From Aphelenchoides besseyi (taxonomy: Eukaryota > Nematoda > Chromadorea > Rhabditida > Aphelenchoididae), in NCBI GenBank assembly GCA_024699855.1, contig JAMPIQ010000001.1:14942001-15006000 (forward strand): a DNA stretch of 64,000 nt, read 5' to 3'. The position numbers were made by a program, and so were the translations under genes. The notes beneath the pieces were generated by a model. It was not told the DNA's origin. It saw only the letters and a program-made list of their open reading frames with translations, and did not search any database. How positions within the stretch are numbered: the stretch's first letter is position 1; each line of letters starts with the position of its first letter. This document shows positions 48,126-59,000 of the stretch, one piece after another.

Positions 48126-51100
48126 TTAAAATTCGGGTGCATTTAGTTCTGGTTCGTTTAAATCAACTTCATCGATCGATGGTTGTTCCGTTTCTTTTTT
48201 CAAACCATAAGTGAAATCGCAGCCGGCATTGTCTACAACTTTTCTGACGAACTCCGGACATTCGATTCCCATTTTGGTGAACTCCTAAAATACGCACATT
48301 TATCCACTTAACGAAGACCAATTACTTACATCAATGATAACGTGCGCCATTTTACGATCTTCTTCGTAGTTTGGATCGAAGAACGTAGTCGCTTTGCCAG
48401 CGTTTAAACGACCGGTTCGACCGTTTCGATGGACCCACGTGTCTCGTTCGCTTGGCATATGCACGTTGATGACGTGGTCCAAATCGGCGATATCCAAACC
48501 ACGCGCAAACACATTGGTGGCAACCACAACATGAAGTTTTCCGTCGCGAAAAGCTCGAGTCGCTTCCTCGCGTTGTTGTTGTGTGCGATCACTACAAACC
48601 TTTCTAATTAACACTGAACAGATGAACAAAAATTACCCATTCACAGTTTGTGTCATGTATTCTTGGGCTTGCAATGCCAAGGCCAAGGTGTCGGCATCTC
48701 TTTTCGTCTCGACAAAACACAAAGTCTTCGGTAGGACGCCGTTATTTTTTTCCTTTTCTTCCTTGAAGAATTCGAATAGAAAAGCTTTGCGATTTTCGTA
48801 CGGGACCTCAATGATTTCTTGCAGGACCCGTTGGTTCAAGTCGCGGTTTTTGTTCCGCACAATAACGCTCTTCGGCTTGCAGAACATGTTCGACAACTGC
48901 ATAATTTGAGGTGAAAACGTCGCACTGAAGAAAAGCGTTTGTCTGTTCTCAACCTAAAGGTAACTAGCGCATTATACAGCTGTAACAGAGAGTACTTACG
49001 GATGGAAAAGTGGGAAAAGTGACCATTCTTTGAACTTCAGGCATAAACGACGACTTGAGAAGTTCATCGGCTTCGTCGAGAACCAAAAACTTCAACTTAT
49101 CGTATTTCAACTGAAATGACAAACACGATCATAGAAGAAACGATCGAAATGCTACTTACGAATTGCGCTTTACGGTCATCCGAACTCATGAAGTCAATCA
49201 GCCGCCCCGGTGTTCCAACCAAAATGTCGCAGCCGTTTTGGTAAATGTATTCTCTGTTCACATAGATCTTGTAGTCACCATAAGCAACGTTGACTCGCAC
49301 TTTGGTCTCTAAAACTCGAAATCAGTCTAAGGTTAAGATCTTTTGCAACATACTGTCCGCAAATTTTTTGGCTTGTTCGTACAACTGAGCGGCCAACTCA
49401 CGAGTCGGTTCAATGATCAACGCAGAAACCGAACACAAACGTTCGGTCTCCTCCTGGTCCTTAAATTCGTCGTGCAATTTCTGGATAATTGGCAACAAAA
49501 AGGCGGCCGACTTTCCACTTCCAGTCTCGGCTTGTCCTTTCACATCGAAACCGTCCATGATCACTGGCATAGCGTATTTTTGGAAGTTGCGCGGGAACGA
49601 GTAGTTCGAACGTCGAATGTTGTTCATAATGATCTCGTCAAACTCGGCTTCTTCCCATTTTCTGAAAACAAACTCGTATTTCCAAAGCTAGAAGTTGTTC
49701 ACTTACTCAATGACAGTCAGAGGCTCGGGACCATTTTCGACGGCGACTTGTCCATCCAACGAGTAGAAGTCGTTGGTTTGTTTGTGCTTCTCGTCTTCTT
49801 TGAAAATTTCATCGACACTGCGTTCCACAGGAATGTGAGATGGACGAGCTAAAAATTGAACTAATTTTGAGGTTTCTACGATTCGAACTTACACATTCGA
49901 TCCATTTCGCCACCAAAGTTGTAACCACCCGGACGGCTTCCATTGCCATTGTAGCCTCCTCGACCGCCACGAAACGGTGGACCGTTGTTGTAATCGTTGG
50001 ATGATCCTCGACCACCACGGTGGAAGCCGCCGCCGTCGTTCGAACGACCATTGTAATCATTTCCACCTCCTCGACCTCCACGGAAAGACGAATTATCGTT
50101 GTTGTAGCGATTTCCATAGTCGTTGGATTGACCACGACCGCCGCGATACGGTCCGTCGTTCGACATTCCACCTCTTCCGCCGCCGCGATAGGATTGGTGG
50201 TCGCGATCATCGTAGCTGTTTGACATGTCTCGATTACTTCGGAACGAAGAGCTATCATTCGATCGATTGTCGTAATCGTTCGGTGGACCTCGACCTCCAC
50301 GATAGGAATTGCCGCCGCCGTCGTTTGAGCGAACATTGTAGTCATTGGATTGTGGACGGTGATCAAAACCTTAGAACATCAAATAAACAATTGGAACAAC
50401 AAATCTCCGACTTACCTCCTCGACCGCCACGAGAAGGTGGACCGTCGTTGTAGCGATTGTCGTAATCGTTGGATGATCCTCGACCACCACGATAGGAGTT
50501 GCCGCCACCATCATTCGCACGACTATTGTAGTCGTTGGATTGGCCACGGTCTGAACGGAATGATGATGGGTTGAAATTGCGGTGGTAATCATTACCACTA
50601 AATTCGTTGTATTGTCCACGACCACCGCGATAGGGACCATTGCCGCTGTCGTTCGAACGACCATTGTAATCATTTCCACCTCCTCGACCTCCACGGAAGG
50701 ACGAATTATCATTGTTGTAGCGATTTCCATTACTTCCATAGTCGTTAGATTGACCACGGCCGCCGCGATACGCACCGCTGTCAACATCGTTTGAGCGAGC
50801 ATTGTAGTCGTTGGATTGTGGACGATGATCGAAACCTAAGAACATCAGATAAACAATTGAAACAACAAATCTCCGACTTACCTCCTCGACCGCCACGAGA
50901 AGGTGGACTGTCGTTGTAGCGATTGTCGTAATCGTTAGATGATCCTCGACCACCACGATAGGAGTTGCCGCCACCATCATTCGCACGACTATTGTAGTCG
51001 TTGGATTGTGGACGCTGATCGAAAGCTGAAACAACAGTGGATTACTGATTGAATTAACGGATCTTTGATTTACTGCCTCCTCGTCCGCCTCCTCCTCGGC

Positions 51101-51215
51101 CTGCGCCGCGAAAAGTCACTCCACTGGAGTCTTCTGTAGAAACAATGTTCAACGTCAAATGTTGCAAACAAGCACTCACCGTCCTGCATGCCACCACGAC
51201 CACCGCGGAACGCCA
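48126..51215 (-). CDS. RGG-rich DEAD-box RNA helicase
   Basis: ATP-dependent RNA helicase close to the DDX3/vasa (LAF-1/VBH-1/GLH) group. The ATG at 51215 gives MAFRGGRGG. A long disordered RGG/SND-Y repeat region follows (about 51180-49876, motifs such as RGGRGQSNDYG), which in such proteins drives condensation. The core has IMNNIRRSNYSFPRNFQKYA (Q motif), AETGSGKS (I), EPTRELAAQ (Ia), GTPGRLIDF, DEADELL (II), FFSATFSP (III), VATNVFARGLDIADLDHVIN (V) and HRNGRTGR (VI; the usual form is HRIGRTGR). The stop after LNAPEF is TAA at 48126. It is the intact parent of the fragment at 12885-14369. Short introns, frame open throughout. Confidence 0.9.
50370..51034 (-). repeat. Tandem exon-intron duplication in helicase RGG region
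   Basis: The intron at 50370-50415 (46 nt) and that at 50836-50881 (46 nt) are near-identical, and each is preceded in gene order by near-identical RGG-coding exon sequence (CCTCCTCGACCGCC...). The unit is 466 bp. The duplicated exons encode RGGRG..SNDYDNRYNDG repeats. Block B retains only one contracted version of this region. Confidence 0.85.
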
Positions 51216-52112
51216 TTTGAGTAGATAGATTACCGAAACGAGTACTTTGATTAATATCGATAAATGCAACGCAAAAACCAAAAGACAAAGATTTGACACA
51301 ACAGTCAAGTGTTACAAGTATAGGAAGAATGGAGGAAGTTTAAGAGGCCGAGAACATTGATCGAACGTTCGAAAGAAGTCACAGATGCACGGATTGTCGC
51401 GAAATCAAAATGAAGAATCGAATTGCAGGAAGAATTCAAAAGACAAACGAATCTCTCGAGACGTGTTTAGCGACAAACATCGATTTGAAATGGTCAGATC
51501 GATAGCGAAATCGTCGAAAGTGCGAATCGACTTTTGGCCTAAAAGATTCGCTTTCGCAGCCGACACCAAAACAATCGTCGTTTTTTCAGATTGCGTTGTT
51601 TATTGCAGACCAATCGCGCTGCCATTTCGACTCGACGGTGTTGTTCAACCTCCGACTCAGTTCTCTTCGGCGCGTCTTAAGGAAACAACAAACGAAATGG
51701 TGCGCTACGAATGGCGATTTGCCTTTTCTTTAAACGATGCGAAAAGAGTGTAATAGGATAGAAGCATTTAAGGTCAAATCGCCATTGCAATCAAAGTCTC
51801 AGCCAATCGACATCAGTCGCTTACAAACCAGTTTTGTGCAAAAATTTACATGAAGCAAAGCAATAACTTGCGAGTGGGTATTGAACCGATGGTACCGTTC
51901 GCACAGTCCAAAGGCCAATGGCGCGACAAGAGGCGGGAAGAAATGAAACAGAAAGCGAACAATTGTTCCCATCGAAAGGCAAATCTTGGAAAAATTCAAA
52001 GCCAACTACTTCAAAAGCATAAGACCATTAGTGTCCTAAGACGGACGCTGATCATTTTATTCAAGGAAACGATCTGTCGGCTGACATCCGCTGGCTCTCG
52101 ACTATTCGATTC

Positions 52113-52457
52113 GAATTGCATCGTTGTTGGAACGAACGTATTCTCGAAGAGTATTGGCGACAAGGAGACAAAGAAAAAGAACAGGGATTGGAAGTGAGTC
52201 CAATGTGCGATCGTGGGAATGTGACCATCGAAAAAAGTCAAGTAAGCGGTTAATTTGAGGCAACAAAACGCTTGTTTTAGGTCGGTTTTATCGACTACAT
52301 TGTGCATCCGCTGTTTGAGACGTGGGCCGAATTAGTGTATCCGGATGCCCAAGAGATTTTGGATCAACTCGAAGACAACCGTCTTTGGTATTTGGAGCGA
52401 ATTCCGAAGGAAGACAAGCGAACGAACGCCCACGAAGCCTCAGGGCACATCCGGTGA
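52113..52457 (+). pseudogene. PDE4-like C-terminal fragment, copy D
   Basis: Same fragment as at 15067-15402 but with the frame open: [39 protein letters not shown] and, across a canonical intron (GTAAGC...TTTTAG), [20 protein letters not shown] and [16 protein letters not shown]; stop 52455-52457. PDE4 proteins end just this way. No HD metal-site helices precede it; the sequence upstream (51400-52060) does not encode the rest of the catalytic domain. It is therefore a captured exon fragment or a dead gene end, unless distant exons were lost from view. Confidence 0.72.
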
Positions 52458-52906
52458 CAATAACCACAATGAAATCAACTTCTTCAGTCGACAGTCCACG
52501 GATTAGCCGTCAGTTGGCGCCAATCCCATCGCCCGATCCGTCAATTGGAGACGAAGAAGAAGAAAAGTAAAAATTCTGGTGTTTCTTTTGGATCGTCTGT
52601 TTGGCTTCGATTCCAACGACTCGTTTCCATTCAGACGACCACTCGCGGGTATTCCTCCGTTCTGCGTCGCCGTTGCGGTCTCAATCTTCTAGTCCTCCGA
52701 TTCACTTTTATCTCGCAGTTATAAACCATCCGACAGATATTTCTCTACTTAATCACCTCGACCAGGTGCTCCGGTTGTTAAGAACCGCTTCAACAAAACC
52801 GTTTCGTTTGACGCGTGTAATTTCCTTTCCCGCTGCTCTCCGATCATTTTTGTTGTTTCGCTTTTGAAATAAACTTTGTATGTTCTCAGTATTGGGAACT
52901 CGCAAA

Positions 52907-53057
52907 AATTCCGTCTGGCGCAGTCAGAACTGAGGGCTAATTGTTTTGGAGCCTGTGGGTGCTAGAAGGCCGCCAATAGGTGATCCGAAGACCACCTCTG
53001 CGCACACCAGCGACCCCCCGACACCCGCAGATGCACGGAGCTCACGGTTGTACCGTG
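52907..53057. ncRNA. Candidate structured RNA, copy D
   Basis: Same hairpin cluster as at 15855-16003. The 9-bp outer stem is 52953-52961 with 53022-53030, and the hairpin with CGAA/UUCG loop is 52979-52996. One substitution against block B (T at 52956 for C at 15902) leaves a G-U pair on the + strand but an A-C mismatch on the minus strand. The stem regions are otherwise unchanged. Confidence 0.35.
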
Positions 53058-53383
53058 TGAGTTGCCACCACGGAAGCGGCGACAACTGAAGAAAAGGGCG
53101 TTTGATCGTCTTACCTGCACAAGAACGAACAGAAGCCCCGATGGGATAACCGTCTTTATGCCCGAGTTCTCTTCGTCCGACCCTCTCCTCGTTTTGCGCG
53201 CTATTTCCAACTGCGCTAGAAATAACAAGGCGATGAGGTGGTCAATTAGAAGACGACGAGCTTTCAGTCTCCAGTCAAACTCGGTGATTCAAGTCGTCAG
53301 CAACAGACTTCTCGAGTTGAACGTCTTATTAAGAGAAGCAGACAACTGGACTAAGATCACCTCCAATTGAATAGACGTTTAGA

Positions 53384-54595
53384 ATGCACGTCAATCCAAT
53401 TAGTCATTACCTAGAAATTCAATTCCACCTGTTCGTGGGTTTCAACAGCCAGTGGATAGAAGTTCATTTCTGGTGGTTACATGGGAAATACGAGTTCCAA
53501 ACTGCCGACTTAATCGGCTTCATGTTGTTCAAAATGTCAAATTACGAACCGATTTTGAGTCAAAGATTGTCGGCGGCCGTGGGTTTCACGTTCTGCATCT
53601 CGTCGCTTCTATTCCCGGTTGTTCTCTACTTGATTCTGAAAAAGTCTCGTCAGATGAAATTGTATCGGTACTATCTGATAAACAATGTTAGGTGAGTAGT
53701 CTCGTTCGGCTTCTTATTTAGAGGTTCCAGTTGGTGTTACATCTATCACACGTGCACTTTCGGTGCCCGACCAACCTTCTTGTTTCCGTCTTTCTGTTTG
53801 ATTTTAGATCCGGTCCTTCCACTTCCACGCGAGTTTCTTGTTTTCGGGGTCTTCTTTGTGGTCTTTGTAGTCATCAACCTCGATCTTTCTGTAGTCGAAT
53901 CGTTGTTCTATCGTTACAGTCAGGTGTGTTAATAGGAAGATACAATCAGATAAGCGGTGGGTTTTCAGGCCTTCCCCGGATGGCTGGATGTTTTCTTCAA
54001 CGAGTCTCGATGGCTCTACGGGATCTACTTTGCTGTTCACACCTCCATTTATGCGTCCATTTTCATTCCATTGATTCTGGGATACGTGAGAGACGAGCGC
54101 GAAACGAGAAGCCAATTCGCTGCCGAGAATCCCGACCTCGTTAATTTGGTCGATTCGATGATCGTCGTTTGTTTCATGAACTCGGACATTTCGCGGCGTT
54201 TAATTCTGTGGATTACAGTTCTAATGATGTCGTTCTTCTGTTTGGGCACCACTCTCTACTTCGTTTTGTACTTTCGAATGAAACAAACGCGAAGACAGTC
54301 AACGATTTCTTCCACCTACAAACTGCAGCTCATGTTGTTTCGGGCCATTTCGGCTCAACTCTACATCGGCTACTGTTTCCTGTTGCTACCCGTGGCCTTC
54401 ACCTGCACTCTAGTTTACTTTCAAGTGCCTCATGGCGGTGTCTACTCGACCATCGTCTCGAGTTTGATGTCCTTTCACGGTTCCCTCGACTATCTTTGCA
54501 TGATGTACTTCATCACGCCGTACAAGCGAACAATCTTGAAGTGGCTACGTTTGGACAAAGAAACTTCGACAGGTAACAAAACAATTTGGTTCTGA
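53384..54595 (+). CDS. Chemoreceptor-like 7TM protein, copy D
   Basis: Same gene as at 16330-17541, with few amino-acid changes (for example ITVLMMSFFCLG for IAILLMSFFCLG). Three exons join in frame; TM segments include TFCISSLLFPVVLYLIL, LVFGVFFVVFVVI and LYIGYCFLLLPVAFTCTLVY; the end is PYKRTILKWLRLDKETSTG then NKTIWF. Str-superfamily-like, expected to detect environmental chemicals in sensory neurons, but family placement is by pattern only. Both copies are open, so the pair may both be expressed. A poly(A) signal-like AATAAA lies at about 54703. Confidence 0.75.
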
Positions 54596-54761
54596 GTTGA
54601 TCAATACACCTCGCGGTTCTTAGTTTCTCGACGCACCACTTTTCCAACGACCACAGTAACCGTGTTCACCAACGTCAACTAGCTCTAACTAACGTGTATT
54701 GAATAAATAAGGGCTTAAAAACAACGTTCATTACAAATGCAGACAAGTAAAATAGGCGGTC

Positions 54762-54782
54762 GGCCCCCCCTTCGGGGGGGCC
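54762..54782. repeat. GC-rich perfect hairpin 1
   Basis: GGCCCCCCC-TTC-GGGGGGGCC (9-bp stem). It starts 18 bp after the end of block D, preceded by CAAGTA (54744) and followed by TCAATTAACACGAAA (54788-54802); the latter recurs at 63319-63333 beside hairpin 3. Confidence 0.9.
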
Positions 54783-54802
54783 TCCCTTCAATTAACACGA
54801 AA

Positions 54803-55370
54803 TGTTTATGTTATTTTTTACCAAACAATTAAAACTATTCCACTCACAAAACATTTTCTGTCATCTTCACATACAAACCCGACGATTTGCTGTGTCGATT
54901 TCCAAAAACAAATTCAAACAATCTCTTTCGACCGTAACAAATCACTACATCTCTTCACTCCAGCAGTTTATATTTCCTAATCAAAACCAATTTCTTTTCA
55001 TTATCTCTCCATCAAATACCGAACTTTAATCTTCATTACTAATATTTCAATATTCGCTTCGTAAAGAGGAGAGAGAAAGAGAAACTTTCGGATCCAACAT
55101 CACAACCTTCGTACACTTTTGAGATGTAGACGGGCAAGCCGGGACCCAAGATGGAGACTTGCTTTCTTCATGCCTTTACCCAAGATGGAGACACGGTCTG
55201 ATGAGCGAATTTGTGGTTCAGGTTGTGACGCGGCTCTTCAAGTGTACAACTGTGAGGAAAAAGAGGAAGTTAGTCGATCATCAATTGTATACGCGTATCG
55301 TGTAGTCAATTCGTTAAAGTCTGCAACGGTTTTGATGAAGAAGATAAACAAAAACTAAACGAACCGTTTC
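54803..55370. other. Spacer with short direct repeat
   Basis: No gene is supported. ACCCAAGATGGAGAC occurs at about 55143 and again at about 55177. A + frame of 79 codons (55119-55358) spans this repeat and has no family resemblance. Confidence 0.5.
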
Positions 55371-55414
55371 AATTCTGTTGTCTTTCGTAAATTCGGTCGA
55401 TCAATCTCAAGTAG

Positions 55415-55915
55415 ACAATGAATAGATGACTGTGAATAGATCAGCAGCAGCAATTTCTGTAGACAAATAACATTGACGATTGTGGTAACAGTTAAGAATG
55501 TTCTCGTCGATCCATTGGTACATGAAGTCAAAAGACAGACTGAAACAAAAACACATTGGTTATGTTGAACATCAATTCAAATACCATGAGAGATCGTTGT
55601 GTATTGATAAGTGACAGAATTGGACGAGTGTAAGCATGTAGTTGAAGATGTAAGCCTGAAATACGATCGTAAACAAATCGATTAGCAACAAACTGACCGT
55701 TTCATTCCTGCTGTCCATCCGAAAATTCGGTCGTTCACGGACATAAGAAGCAATTGAAGAACTGAGTGAGTAGACGACAACGATGATCAACAAAAAGTAC
55801 ACGAACGACAACAAACGTTGTGGGATTATCCGTTATGATCACATTGTAAATGAATTGGATCTGAAAAAACATAAATAAATTGGAAGAAATCAAAACCGCT
55901 TACCTTGTTTTTTGT
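55415..55915 (-). pseudogene. Membrane-protein gene fragment
   Basis: Minus-strand exons with canonical introns encode LLSFVYFLLIIVVVYSLSSS, SYVRERPNFRMDSRNETV|AYIFNYMLTLVQFCHLSIHN and a final exon (DFMYQWIDENILNCYHN...). Hydrophobic and receptor-like in pattern. The N-terminal side meets stops (near 55855) and no start is found. It may be a 7TM remnant beside the Helitron; identity unknown. Confidence 0.4.
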
Positions 55916-55958
55916 CGTCGTTGGTCGCTGTCCGTCGATAAACGGAAGCACAATGATG

Positions 55959-55978
55959 CCATGGCCCGAAGGCCATGG
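55959..55978. repeat. Perfect hairpin 2, beyond Helitron ORF stop
   Basis: CCATGGCC-CGAA-GGCCATGG (8-bp stem), 90 bp past the stop of the Helitron protein in the sense of transcription (minus). Helitrons carry a short hairpin near the 3' end, so this is a candidate terminus mark, though no CTRR end follows at the usual distance. Confidence 0.6.
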
Positions 55979-56067
55979 ACTTGGTATTTGAGCTTTTGAA
56001 GATTCATTTTGTGTTATTATTTCCGTTTGTTTTCACAGAATTCCGATTCTTCTACTCGTTTGGTTGT

Positions 56068-59000
56068 TCACAGACGTTTGAAGATCTCACGATGCACGAT
56101 GTTCTTAACTAAACAAACTGTTGGAGTTTGTCGATTGCTTGTTGGAACGAAAACTTTTACTGAGTCCCATGATCGAGCTCGCGACAAAGCGACGTACAAT
56201 TGGCCATGTTCGAAAACTTGGTGTTCGAGGTTCAGTCCAACCCGTTCGAATGTTTGGCCTTGACTCTTGTTGATTGTCATTGCAAAGGCCAATTTCAATG
56301 GGAACTGTTTTCGGTTCAATTGGAACATTCCGCGGTAGTCAATTGTGTTGTTAATTCGCGGAATGATGTGTCGTTCGCCTGCGTGATGTCCAGTTAAAAT
56401 CTGACACTCAACTGAATGGTCATTCATTGCCAAAACCAACAATCGTGTACCGTTGCACAAACCGTCTTCTTGTGACAAATTGCGGATCAGTATCACGACG
56501 GCGTTCTTCTTGAGCACTAGTTTGTGTGGTGGCAGCGAACCTTCTTCGATCATGTTCAAGTACTCAGGGAGAAGAAGTGTGTTGTCGTCACAGTTTTCAG
56601 CATCAACGGCCGTGTCGATTGAAAGGTAGGTTTTGCTTTGGCCATCCAACATATTCAGGACTTTTTCGTTTGACTCGTTGACGCCAATGTGTTTGGATAC
56701 CAATATCGCCGAGTTCCCCATGTCGTTGAACTGTTTGTTTTCAATCAGCTTGCCGAAGATCTCTTGTTCCAAGTTCTGGCCAACTAAACAGTGAGATGGT
56801 AAGTTGATTTGTTCGTTTTCGTTATTCAGTGTTCCTTCTCCGACTTGTTTCAGGAAATCAGCAAATTCAACTTCGTTCGGTTTGGTGCGCATGTTGGTAG
56901 TCAATTTCAATTTTTCAAACTGATTCCACAAATTTGATGAGCAAATGGACAAATTGATGGTTTCGCCGATGGTACCGTACTTCAGAATTGCCAGAATCTG
57001 TCGGAAGTCTCCACCGAGCACGAAGATTTTTCCACCGAATGGTAAGTTGCTATTCATCAGTTCTCTTAGTTTTCGATCGGCGATTTCTAATGCATATCTA
57101 GGGGCCATTGGTGCTTCATCCCAAATGATCACATCTGCTTGCATCAACATCTTACCGTCGCGATTGTTGGGAGTCAAAGTTGAGTTCGAATCGCGGTCAA
57201 GTGGTACTCCAAGTCCAAATGTTTTGTGGCAAGTTCGTCCATTGGGCAACAACAACGCAGCAATACCGGTAAATGCGCACGTCAAAAACTTCTTTTTGTT
57301 GCCGTTAATGAAATGGCACAGGGTTTTGTAGACGTACGTTTTTCCTGTTCCACCTAGACCATCTACAAAGAAACACTTCGGCTTCCCGTCATTCTGGGGG
57401 TTGAGGAGAGCGTCTAGGACTTTGTTGACAACTATCTTTTGTTCGGCGTTTAACGTCTTGTACAACTCTTTTGCGGCTTCCAATTCCTGGTCGTGGTCAA
57501 TTGGTTCTTCGATTTCGTCAACGTCGTCTACTGCGTCCATCGATGGGAAGTCTTTAATTGACTTGTTTTCCCGTTGCAAGATTGTGTCAATACGTTTGTA
57601 TGCTCGTGCAATTGCTTTTGACTTATCTTTTAGTCGACGAGCAAAATCCTCGCTCAGATCATGTCTGAATTTTTCCCACAACAATTTTGGATCGGCTGGG
57701 TTGCAATGAATGAGTATGTTGGCAAACAGAGTACGTAATTTTCGTGACATCAACACCTTAACTGCTTCTTCCATACATTTTACATACTCTTCATCATCTT
57801 CTATCAAACCCAATGCCAAACATGCTTCTCCATTATTTTGATATTCAGTTCCGTCAACTGTTCGCAATTCTTGGAAACTTTTCGCACCTTTGACGTGTCG
57901 AAGCAAAAGACGTAAGTGCCACAAATCACCTTGACTTGGACTAATTGCATACATCCGACCGATCGTATTGCTGCTTCTTACTCTTGGTTCCCATTGATTG
58001 ATGGTTTCGGTGTTTTGGTTGGTAAGAAGTTTTACTGTTTTCCACGAGTAATAAGTTGGAATTTCAGAATACAGAAGTTGGCGCGCGTTTGAATCACGTT
58101 CATTTAAGGTAAGATAGTCCATTAGTTTGGTTTTCTTTTCCATTGCTTTTTTCGCTTTTTCAGCATCGCAATCTTCTTCGATGTAGACGGCTTGTTGGTT
58201 TTCCAAATGGATTGGCAATCGTTCAATGTGGTGGCTCTTATCGTGCATTTTTAACTTCAGGATCCGATAACACGCTTCGACAGGACCGACGTAACGACCG
58301 TCAATGTGGTCTTTGATTTCATCGTGGTTGATGTTCCCCGAAGACTGGAGTTCCAAAGAAGCGGCGTCATAACCTTTGTAAGTGTATTTGTAAAGGTACT
58401 TGACATTCTTAATGGAGCTCACAATCTCAACGTTGATATGGCACCGATAACGTTTAAGAAGATACCAACTATGTGGGACAACTCGACGGTTATCATACTT
58501 CACACCTTTGATTTCAATAGTGCGTCCGTTGTTCGGTCGCTTCAGAAATGGATAACCGTTTTCGTTGACTTTCGTTTCTTCCAAAAACTGTTTCGGGAAT
58601 TTGTGTCGACACTTTCCGTTGATCATGCATGGAGCTCTTGGGTTTTTGTCGCCACAAACTCGATGGATCATGTACTTGCTCACCAATTCCAAAAGTTCCG
58701 GATCCGATTCTGGTGGTAATTCGGCGCTGAAGTAATTGTCGATGTTTTTCGGTTGCAAGAACTTCTGTCCATCTTTCAGACTTACTAAGCAGTGAATATG
58801 TGGAAGTCCGCGTTTTTGGAATTCGGTAACGTAAACATAACATTTCGGTTCACCGAAAATTTGTTTCTTCACCAAGTCGTCAATAATTGCTTCTACTTTC
58901 AGGGCAAAGACACGCGCAACGATGTCCGGACGATCATTAGCTGTTTGTTTGGCGCCAAGGACGATGGTTTCATTGATGGTTTGTACGATTTCCGGCCAAA

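Larger units (their letters stand above)
48808..54743. repeat. Segmental duplication block D (parent of block B)
   Basis: Counterpart of 12885-17687 in the same orientation, with about 37054 bp between matching positions in the right half. D holds the full helicase, 205 extra bp at 51781-51985 flanked by CAAATC repeats, and the intact-frame PDE fragment. Similarity ends at ACAAATGCAGA (54743), where the two loci part. Confidence 0.93.

Noticed and set aside
54762..54782. Hairpin as a bacterial-type terminator or contamination
   Set aside because: It is embedded between eukaryotic, intron-bearing genes, lacks a T-run on either side, and a related hairpin occurs at 63347.
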